Assembly: GCA_050955025.1 (NCBI GenBank)
Contig: JBPBQX010000267.1
Coordinates: 1-22,322, forward strand
Reading direction: 5' to 3'
Length of the DNA stretch: 22,322 bases
Origin: CAXSEF01 sp050955025
GTDB lineage: Bacteria > Pseudomonadota > Alphaproteobacteria > Acetobacterales > Acetobacteraceae
Shown: positions 15,243-21,068 of the stretch, piece by piece
Layout: the number at the start of each line of letters is the position of its first letter
How positions within the stretch are numbered: position 1 is the stretch's first letter
Position numbers and translations under genes: made by a program
The notes under the pieces: model-generated
The model's database searches: none
Told to the model about the DNA's origin: nothing
Seen by the model: the letters and a program-made list of their open reading frames with translations, nothing else

Positions 15243-16244
15243 ATGCTGACCGTCCACCCCGGCGGAGCGCCCGCCCGCGTGCTCCCTGCCCCCCAGGCCG
15301 GCCCGGCGGCGGGCGTGTGGCTCGACCTGTTCGACGGCACCGACGCGGAGCGCGCGCTGGCCGCGGAGCTGACCGGCCTGCGCGTCCCCGCGCGCGAGGA
15401 GATCGCCGAGATCGAGACCTCCAGCCGGCTGCAGCGCGCGGGCGACACGCTCTATCTCAGCACGTCGATCGTCGCCCGCCCCGACGACGGCGGGCCGCTG
15501 CTGGTCACGCCGCTCGGCCTGGTGCTGTCGCCGCGCCACCTGCTGACCGTGCGCTACAGCCGCCTCGCCGCGTTCGACGGCTTCGCCCGCGCGCTGGCCG
15601 CCGGCTCGCCCGACCCCGTCGGCCCGGAAGGCGGCGGGGCGGCGTCCAGCACCGACGCCTTCCTCGGGCTGCTGGAGGCGATGGTGGACCGCGCCGCCGA
15701 CATCCTCGAGCACGCCGGCGCGGAGCTGGACTCCCTGTCGGCCACGATCTTCCACGCCGAGACCCGCCCGGGCCGCGGCGGGCGCAGCGACGCGACGCTG
15801 CGCGCCGTGCTGCGCCGCATCGGACAGGCCGGCGACCTGGTGTCGCACCTGCGCGACAGCCTGCTCGGGCTGGGCCGCATCTCCGCCTTCGTCGCCGAGG
15901 CGCACATGCCGTGGATGCCGCCCGACCTGCACGGGCGCTGCGTCTCGGTGCGCGCCGACATCGCCTCGCTGGCCGACCACGACGCCCAACTCACCAACAA
16001 GGTGCAGTTCCTGCTCGACGCCACGCTCGGCTTCCTCAACATCGAGCAGAACAACGGCATCAAGGTGCTCACCGTGGTGAGCCTGATCGGCATCCCGCCC
16101 ACCCTGATCGCCAGCATCTACGGCATGAACTTCAAGAACATGCCGGAGCTGGACTGGACCTACGGCTACCCCTACGCGCTGTGCCTGATCGTGTTCAGCG
16201 TCGTGGGCCCGCTGGCGCTGTTCCGCTGGCGGGGCTGGCTGTGA
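15243..16244 (+). CDS. CorA-family divalent metal ion transporter
   Basis: A 333-residue inner-membrane protein of the 2-TM-GxN superfamily. A large soluble N-terminal domain (about 1-265) is followed by a long helix, TM1 (about 273-292), the selectivity motif YGMNF (293-297) with MPEL at 300-303, and TM2 (about 310-327), ending in the basic tail FRWRGWL. Family members form pentamers that move Mg2+, Co2+, Ni2+ or Zn2+. The intact GMN and MPEL motifs favour Mg/Co-type CorA over ZntB, but the substrate is not proven. The start at ATG 15243 has GGGAG nine bases upstream. The 3' end meets a family B repeat shared with convergent tadA. Confidence 0.92.
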   Translation: MLTVHPGGAPARVLPAPQAGPAAGVWLDLFDGTDAERALAAELTGLRVPAREEIAEIETSSRLQRAGDTLYLSTSIVARPDDGGPLLVTPLGLVLSPRHLLTVRYSRLAAFDGFARALAAGSPDPVGPEGGGAASSTDAFLGLLEAMVDRAADILEHAGAELDSLSATIFHAETRPGRGGRSDATLRAVLRRIGQAGDLVSHLRDSLLGLGRISAFVAEAHMPWMPPDLHGRCVSVRADIASLADHDAQLTNKVQFLLDATLGFLNIEQNNGIKVLTVVSLIGIPPTLIASIYGMNFKNMPELDWTYGYPYALCLIVFSVVGPLALFRWRGWL

Positions 16245-16257
16245 GCGCACGGACAGC

Positions 16258-16399
16258 GAAGCAAGAAAGAAGTTCTTTCTTGAAAGAAAGAACCAAAGAA
16301 CTTTTCCACATTGGCCTTGTGCCAGCCCTGGAGGCGCAGATGCCAAGTTGGTAAAGTCTTTTTGCTTCTTTTTCTTCAGAAAAAGAAGGCCTTGCTTCC
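16258..16399. repeat. Family B intergenic repeat (copy B3)
   Basis: Lies between the convergent CorA-type gene and tadA, in the same orientation as B1. Ends GAAGCAAG (16258-16265) and CCTTGCTTCC. Left hairpin GTTCTTTCTT / AAGAAAGAAC (16272-16293) and right hairpin CTTCTTTTTCT / AGAAAAAGAAG (16365-16388) are identical to B1. The central stem is different in sequence (ACTTTTCCACATTGGC opposite GCCAAGTTGGTAAAGT, with three mismatches) but still pairs, and a T-run (16359-16363) follows. Likely a bidirectional terminator. Confidence 0.9.
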
Positions 16400-16400
16400 T

Positions 16401-16856
16401 TCACCGCCGCTCCGCGAAGAACGCCCGGAGCAGCGCCGCCGCCTCGCGCTCGCGCACGCCGCCCACGACCTCCGGCCGGTGCAGGCAGCCCGGCCGCGCG
16501 AACACCCGTGCCCCGTGCTCGACGCCGCCGCCCTTCGGGTCGTAGGCGCCGAACACCACCCGCGCGACCCGGAAGTGCACGCACGCCGCCGCGCACATCG
16601 CGCACGGCTCCAGGCTCGCGACCAGCGTGCACCCCACGAGGCGCGGCGAGCCCAGCAGCGCCGCCGCCGCGCGCATCGCCCGCAGCTCCGCGTGCGCCGA
16701 CGCGTCGTGCTCCGCCTCCACCGCGTTGCCCGCGCGCGACAGCACCGCCCCGTCCGGCCCGAGCACCACGGCGCCCACGGGAACCTCGCCGCGCAGTGCG
16801 GCCGCGCGCGCCTCGTCCAGGGCCGCCTGCATCGGAGGCTCGGGGAGCTCTGCCAT
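16401..16856 (-). CDS. tadA: tRNA-specific adenosine deaminase
   Basis: A 151-residue zinc deaminase that converts A34 to inosine in the anticodon of tRNA-Arg(ACG), allowing one tRNA to read several CGN codons; essential in most bacteria. Zinc and catalytic residues are visible: H55-A56-E57 in SAHAELRAMR, and P84-C85 to C88 in EPCAMCAAA. The VPVGAVVLGPDG segment (26-37) is typical of the family. ATG 16856 has AGGA about seven bases upstream, and the product length is standard. It is divergent from the nei-like gene across 161 bases. The stop lies directly beside repeat B3. Confidence 0.95.
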   Translation of the reverse strand: MAELPEPPMQAALDEARAAALRGEVPVGAVVLGPDGAVLSRAGNAVEAEHDASAHAELRAMRAAAALLGSPRLVGCTLVASLEPCAMCAAACVHFRVARVVFGAYDPKGGGVEHGARVFARPGCLHRPEVVGGVREREAAALLRAFFAERR

Positions 16857-17017
16857 GGGCCGTTCCTGCCCGCGATCGGGGCGGCGGTCCACCTCGCCGG
16901 ACGCGCGCAGGGGCGCCGCGCCCGTCCCGCCGGCGCCGGGCGGGATTCGTGCCGTGCCCGGCTTGCCGGAATGCCGGTCGGTGCCCAGGTCGGGCGGCCC
17001 TGCACGCGTCGAGGTCC

Positions 17018-18103
17018 ATGCCCGAAGGTCACACCATCCACCGCCTCGCGCGGGTGTTCGAGACGCGCTTCAGGGGCCGCGTGGTCGCCGCCTCCAGCCC
17101 GCAGGGGCGCTTCGCCGCGGGGGCCGCGGTGCTGGACGGCCTGCGGCTGGCGTCCGCCGAGGCGCGCGGCAAGCACCTGTTCCTCCGCTTCGAGGACAGC
17201 GAGCGCCCCGAGGCCGCCCCGCCGGTGTGGCTCAGGGTGCACCTGGGCCTCTACGGCGGCTGGCGCTTCGCCGGGCCGGGCCTCGCGGGCGAGGGCGGGC
17301 GCAAACCCGCCGCCGCCGGAACCACCGCCACCGCGGGAGCCGCCTACGATGCCTCGGCCGGGCGCGCCGACGCCTCGCAGGCCGACCCGGGCGACCCCGA
17401 CAGCGTGGCCGACGACGCGGACGGCGCCGACCCGGGCGAGGACTCCGGCGGCGTCGACCTCGCCTCGGCCCGCCTCGTCGCGGCGTCCGGCACTGGCGAG
17501 GGCGAGCGGATCGGCCAGGACGGCGCGGACGGCGCGTGGCCGCCCGAGCCGCGCGGCCTGGTGCGGCTGCGGCTGCTCGCGGGCGACAGGATCGCCGACC
17601 TGAGCGGGCCCGCCGCCTGCGTGATCGAGACCCCGGACGGCCGGGTGGCGGCGATGGCGCGCCTCGGCGAGGACCCGCTGCGCGACGACGCCGACGCCGA
17701 CGCTGCGGGCCGCAGGGTGCGTGCCTCGCGCTCCGCGGTGGGCCTGCTGCTGATGCGCCAGGACCTGGTCGCCGGGATCGGCAACATCTACCGCGCCGAG
17801 GTGCTGTTCCGCGCCGGCATCGACCCGCACCGCCCGGGCCGCGAGGTCACGGAGGCGGAGTGGCGCGCCCTGTGGGCCGACCTGCGCGCGCTGATGCAGG
17901 ACGGGGTCTCGCGCGGGCGCATCGTCACCACCCGCCCGGAGCACCGCGCGTCCGGCCGGCGCGGCGGGGCGGTGAAGCGCGGGGACGCGAGCTACGTCGC
18001 GCATCGGGCGGGGCAGCCTTGCCGGGTCTGCGCGACGCCGGTGCGCGCGGAGGCGATGGGGGGACGGACGCTCTACTGGTGCGAGGCGTGCCAGCCGGCG
18101 TGA
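17018..18103 (+). CDS. Fpg/Nei-family DNA glycosylase/AP lyase with acidic insertion
   Basis: Base-excision repair enzyme of 361 residues. The catalytic N-terminus PEGHTIHRLAR (2-12) keeps Pro2 and Glu3, and Lys52 in ARGKHLFLRF matches the conserved beta-turn lysine. The helix-two-turn-helix reads LVAGIGNIYRAEVLF (250-264). The C-terminal zinc finger has C335-x2-C338 and C355-x2-C358, with the DNA-binding arginine of GGRTLYWC at 350. PEGHT with VHLGLYG resembles the actinobacterial Nei subgroup (endonuclease VIII-like) more than MutM (PELPE); lesion preference is inferred. Residues about 87-178 are a low-complexity Ala/Gly/Asp-rich insertion inside the N-terminal domain, making the protein about 80 residues longer than usual. 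ATG 17018 is fixed by the need for Pro2. Confidence 0.92.
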   Translation: MPEGHTIHRLARVFETRFRGRVVAASSPQGRFAAGAAVLDGLRLASAEARGKHLFLRFEDSERPEAAPPVWLRVHLGLYGGWRFAGPGLAGEGGRKPAAAGTTATAGAAYDASAGRADASQADPGDPDSVADDADGADPGEDSGGVDLASARLVAASGTGEGERIGQDGADGAWPPEPRGLVRLRLLAGDRIADLSGPAACVIETPDGRVAAMARLGEDPLRDDADADAAGRRVRASRSAVGLLLMRQDLVAGIGNIYRAEVLFRAGIDPHRPGREVTEAEWRALWADLRALMQDGVSRGRIVTTRPEHRASGRRGGAVKRGDASYVAHRAGQPCRVCATPVRAEAMGGRTLYWCEACQPA

Positions 18104-18286
18104 AGCAAGGTCGAGGCGCTGCCTCGAGCTCCGCCAAAGGCTGCGCCCTTGGAACGCATCCCTTGAGCAAGTGGGATCAAAGGGGCCTCGGACCCTTTGC
18201 GGGTTTGGGCGGAGCTGGCCGAAGGTTCCGACAGCCCCCTTCGGGCTGTTGGAAGGCCAGCGGAGGGGGAGCCCATGCTTGCTTCC
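18102..18286. repeat. Family A intergenic repeat, composite (copy A7)
   Basis: Starts inside the glycosylase stop (tGAAGCAAGG, 18102-18110). Left half: TCGAGGC-GCT-GCCTCGA, GCTCCGCC, AAAGGCTGCGCCCTTGG, AACGC. The centre is altered (CCCTTGAGCAAGT instead of ACTTAAGT). The right half is the GGATCAAAG / CCCTTTGCGGGT module with an added long hairpin at 18215-18260, and the end is GCTTGCTTCC (18277-18286). This is the longest copy, filling most of the gap before the thiolase gene. Confidence 0.85.
18215..18260. terminator. Long hairpin inside repeat A7
   Basis: CTGGCC...TTCCGACAGCCC (from 18215) pairs with GGGCTGTTGGAAGGCCAG (to 18260), with a five-base bulge and one mismatch. There is no T-run after it, so it is either a structured 3'-end or processing element, or a rho-independent terminator lacking a U-tract. 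This extra hairpin is not seen in the other copies. Confidence 0.5.
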
Positions 18287-18349
18287 TTGTCCGGCCCCGT
18301 GGCACCGCCCATTGTCGGGGCGGGACGGAAACTACCAGAGGGAAAACCC

Positions 18350-19522
18350 ATGGACGACATCGTCATCGTTTCGGCCGCGCGCACCCCGGTCGGCTCCTTC
18401 AACGGGGCGCTCGGCTCGGTGCCCGCGCACATGCTCGGCGAGGTCGCGATCCGCGCGGCGCTGGAGCGGGCCGGCGTCTCCGCCGAGGAGGTCGACGAGG
18501 TGATCCTCGGCCAGGTGCTCACCGCCGGCCAGGGCCAGAACCCCGCCCGCCAGGCCGCCATCGCCGCCGGCATCCCGCAGGAGCGCACCGCCTTCGGCAT
18601 CAACCAGGTGTGCGGCTCCGGCCTGCGCGCCGTCTCCCTCGCGGCGCAGCAGATCATGAGCGGCCAGAGCACCGTGGTCCTCGCCGGCGGCCAGGAGAGC
18701 ATGAGCCAGTCCACGCACTGCGCCTACCTGCGCCAGGGCCAGAAGATGGGCGACATGCAGCTCGTCGACACGATGATCAAGGACGGCCTGTGGGACGCCT
18801 TCAACGGCTACCACATGGGCACCACCGCCGAGAACGTCGCCACCGCGTTCCAGATCACCCGCCAGCAGCAGGACGAGTTCGCCGTCGCCTCGCAGAACAA
18901 GGCTTCCGCCGCGTCGAAGGGCGGGCGGTTCCGCGACGAGATCGCGCCCGTGACCATCAAGGGCCGCAAGGGCGACACCGTGGTCTCCGAGGACGAGTAC
19001 ATCCGCCACGACTCCACGATCGAGACGATGGCCAAGCTCCGCCCGGCGTTCAGCAAGGACGGCACCGTGACGGCCGCCAACGCCAGCGGCCTGAACGACG
19101 GCGCCGCCGTGCTCGTCGTGATGTCGGCCGCCGAGGCGCAGCGCCGCGGCCTCACGCCGCTCGCGCGCATCGCGTCCTTCGCGACCGCGGGCGTGGACCC
19201 CAAGGTGATGGGTACCGGGCCGATCCCGTCGAGCCGGCGCGCCCTGGAGCGGGCCGGGTGGCAGGCGCACGACCTCGACCTGATCGAGGCCAACGAGGCC
19301 TTCGCGGCGCAGGCCTGCGCGGTGAACCGCGACATGGGCTGGGACACGGAGCGCGTGAACGTCAACGGCGGCGCCATCGCCATCGGCCACCCGATCGGCG
19401 CCTCGGGCGCACGCGTGCTGACCACGCTGCTGCACGAGATGGTCCGGCGCGACGCGCACAAGGGCCTGGCGACGCTGTGCATCGGCGGCGGCATGGGCGT
19501 AGCCATGTGCGTCGAGCGGTAA
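18350..19522 (+). CDS. phaA: Acetyl-CoA C-acetyltransferase (biosynthetic thiolase)
   Basis: Condenses two acetyl-CoA to acetoacetyl-CoA; with the reductase at 20146 this supplies (R)-3-hydroxybutyryl-CoA for polyhydroxybutyrate. The 390-residue length and catalytic triad positions match biosynthetic thiolases: nucleophile C88 (NQVCGSGLR), H347 (GGAIAIGHPIGASGAR, 340-355) and C377 (LCIGGGMGVA). GQVLTAGQGQNPARQAA (54-70) and NEAFAAQ (315-321) are also typical. The start at ATG 18350 has AGAGGG seven bases upstream. It could also be called atoB; the symbol phaA rests on the nearby reductase. A full repeat follows before a small convergent gene. No PHB synthase is present in the window. Confidence 0.95.
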   Translation: MDDIVIVSAARTPVGSFNGALGSVPAHMLGEVAIRAALERAGVSAEEVDEVILGQVLTAGQGQNPARQAAIAAGIPQERTAFGINQVCGSGLRAVSLAAQQIMSGQSTVVLAGGQESMSQSTHCAYLRQGQKMGDMQLVDTMIKDGLWDAFNGYHMGTTAENVATAFQITRQQQDEFAVASQNKASAASKGGRFRDEIAPVTIKGRKGDTVVSEDEYIRHDSTIETMAKLRPAFSKDGTVTAANASGLNDGAAVLVVMSAAEAQRRGLTPLARIASFATAGVDPKVMGTGPIPSSRRALERAGWQAHDLDLIEANEAFAAQACAVNRDMGWDTERVNVNGGAIAIGHPIGASGARVLTTLLHEMVRRDAHKGLATLCIGGGMGVAMCVER

Positions 19523-19535
19523 GGCAAGGGGAAGC

Positions 19536-19651
19536 GAAGCAAGGCCAGAGGCTCTGCCTCTGGACTCCGCCAAAGGCTGCGCCCTTGGAACGCGCCACTT
19601 AAGTCAGGGGATCAAAGCCCTTTGCGGGTCCGGGCAGGGTCCAACCTTGCC
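19536..19651. repeat. Family A intergenic repeat, full-length, mixed halves (copy A8)
   Basis: GAAGCAAGG (19536-19544), CCAGAGGC-TCT-GCCTCTGG, ACTCCGCC, AAAGGCTGCGCCCTTGG, AACGCGCC, ACTTAAGT (19597-19604), GGATCAAAG, CCCTTTGCGGGTCCGGGCAGGGTC and CCTTGCC. The left half is the inverted form of the right half of A5; the right half is the GGATCAAAG module of A4/A7. It occupies the gap between the convergent thiolase and the 19652 gene, ending one base before the latter's stop codon region. Confidence 0.9.
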
Positions 19652-19978
19652 TCAGAACGGGCGTGCACGCGCCCACAGCCGCAGGCGCCGGCGAGGCGCG
19701 GCCGCTGCGAGGGCGGTCGCGACGTCCGCGAACGGCGCCGGCGGCTGCGAGCCCTGGCGCATCATGACGCCCTCGCCCTCGCGCCAGAGCGACACCCGCC
19801 ACAGCCCGCGGCCGAGCGGCGCCAGGTAGAGCACCTCCTCCAGGCCGTGGCCGCGCTCGATGTGGTCGAGGCGGATGCGCAGCACCAGGCCCTCGCGCTC
19901 CGCCCAGGTCCGGGCACGGACCAGGTCGTCGATCTCGAACGCCATGCCGCGGTCCGCGGCCCGTGTGGTCACCGGCAT
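19652..19978 (-). CDS. Hypothetical protein
   Basis: A 108-residue basic cytosolic protein that I do not recognise. Segments MAFEIDDLVRARTWAE (12-27), LVLRIRLDHIERGHGLEEVL (31-50) and YLAPLGRGLWRVSLWREGEG (51-70) suggest a small alpha/beta fold. The C-terminus is Arg-rich (RRRLRLWARARPF). ATG 19978 has AAGGGA upstream; a second Met lies at residue 12. The frame stays open further upstream, but that part crosses the phaB leader. It sits between the thiolase and reductase genes, convergent with the first and divergent from the second. The wobble bias supports real coding. Confidence 0.7.
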   Translation of the reverse strand: MPVTTRAADRGMAFEIDDLVRARTWAEREGLVLRIRLDHIERGHGLEEVLYLAPLGRGLWRVSLWREGEGVMMRQGSQPPAPFADVATALAAAAPRRRLRLWARARPF

Positions 19979-20145
19979 CGCCAGGTCCCTTTCTGGGAAG
20001 GTGAGGATCGGGCCAGCATGGGCGCGGCAGGTTAACGCGGGGTTTCCGCGGCCGCGGCGAGTCGCGCGTGCCGCCGGGGCGTCTTGCCGGGGCGGGCGGG
20101 CCGATCCTACCATCACCGCAACAACAAGATTGGGGGAGACGCCGG

Positions 20146-20868
20146 ATGGCACGCATTGCTCTGGTGACGGGTGGCACGCGCGGGATCGGCGCCGAGATCA
20201 GCCGCGCGCTGAAGGCGGCCGGGCGCACGGTGGTCGCGACCTACGCGGGCAACGACGAGGCCGCGCAGGGCTTCGCGTCCGAGACCGGGATCGCGGTGAT
20301 GAAGTTCGACGCCGGCGACTACGCGGCCTGCGAGGCGGCGGTCGCCGAGGTGGCGCAGGCCCACGGGCCGGTGGAGATCCTGGTCAACAACGCGGGCATC
20401 ACCCGCGACGGCACGATGGCGAAGATGAGCCGCGACATGTGGGACGCGGTGATCGACACCAACCTCGGGTCCTGCTTCAACCTGTGCAAGCTGACCTTCG
20501 ACGGCATGCGCGCCGCGAAGTTCGGCCGCGTGGTCAACATCGGCAGCATCAACGGCCAGGCCGGCCAGTACGGCCAGGTGAACTACGCTGCCGCGAAATC
20601 AGGCATTCACGGCTTCACGAAGGCGCTTGCCCAGGAAGGTGCCCGTTTCGGCATCACGGTGAACGCGATCGCGCCAGGATACGTCGACACCGAAATGGTC
20701 CGTGCCGTGCCTGCGGACGTCCTGGCCAAGATCGTGGCACGCATCCCGATGGGCCGGCTGGGCCACGCCGAGGACATCGCCCGCGGCGTGGTGTTCCTGA
20801 CCGCCGACGACGCGGACTTCGTCACCGGCTCGACGCTGTCGATCAACGGCGGGCAGCACATGTACTGA
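20146..20868 (+). CDS. phaB: Acetoacetyl-CoA reductase
   Basis: A 240-residue short-chain dehydrogenase that reduces acetoacetyl-CoA to (R)-3-hydroxybutyryl-CoA with NADPH, following the thiolase step. Seen: Rossmann loop TGGTRGIG (8-15), NNAG (81-84), catalytic N107, S134 (NIGSINGQAGQYGQ), Y147 and K151 (NYAAAKSG), and the PG motif APGYVDTEMV (176-185). GQAGQYGQVNYAAAKSG and the C-terminus GGQHMY are characteristic of PhaB. ATG 20146 has GGGGGAG about seven bases upstream. Codon use between about 20587 and 20715 is noticeably less G/C-biased at third positions than the rest. The 3' end abuts repeat A9. Confidence 0.96.
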   Translation: MARIALVTGGTRGIGAEISRALKAAGRTVVATYAGNDEAAQGFASETGIAVMKFDAGDYAACEAAVAEVAQAHGPVEILVNNAGITRDGTMAKMSRDMWDAVIDTNLGSCFNLCKLTFDGMRAAKFGRVVNIGSINGQAGQYGQVNYAAAKSGIHGFTKALAQEGARFGITVNAIAPGYVDTEMVRAVPADVLAKIVARIPMGRLGHAEDIARGVVFLTADDADFVTGSTLSINGGQHMY

Positions 20869-20871
20869 GCC

Positions 20872-20992
20872 GAAGGCCAGGGCTCTGCCCTGGACCCGCC
20901 AGGGCGAGCCGCCCTGGACCGGCTTTACTGTAGGGGTGCGTTCCAAGGGCGCAGCCTTTGGCGGAGTCCAGAGGCAGGGCCTCTGGCCTTGG
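20872..20992. repeat. Family A intergenic repeat, full-length (copy A9)
   Basis: CCAGGGC-TCT-GCCCTGG, ACCCGCC, AGGGCG-AGC-CGCCCT, GGACCGGC, a degenerate centre TTACTGTAG instead of ACTTAAGT, CCAAGGGC-GCA-GCCTTTGG, CGGAGT, CCAGAGGC-AGG-GCCTCTGG, CCTTGG. Outer ends are eroded (GAAGG, CCTTGG). It lies between the convergent phaB and nitrate transporter genes; the second stem has lost one base pair on both arms relative to A2/A5. Confidence 0.88.
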
Positions 20993-21012
20993 CCGCCTGC
21001 CCGCCGCGACGA

Positions 21013-21045
21013 CGAAGGCCGCCGGAACCATGCCGGCGGCCTTCG
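21013..21045 (-). terminator. Hairpin terminator of the nitrate transporter gene
   Basis: CGAAGGCCGCCGG (21013-21025) is a perfect 13-bp inverted repeat with CCGGCGGCCTTCG (21033-21045) around a seven-base loop. It lies 24 bases after the transporter stop on the minus strand and between two convergent genes. No strong T-run follows, so termination could be rho-assisted or the hairpin may protect the 3' end. Confidence 0.65.
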
Positions 21046-21068
21046 CGACTCTTGCCAGGCGTGCCGAA

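Noticed and set aside
15074..15448. N-terminal extension of glycerate kinase
   Set aside because: It runs antisense through the leader and first codons of the CorA-type gene, lacks homology-like features, and ATG 15073 has a ribosome site and standard length.
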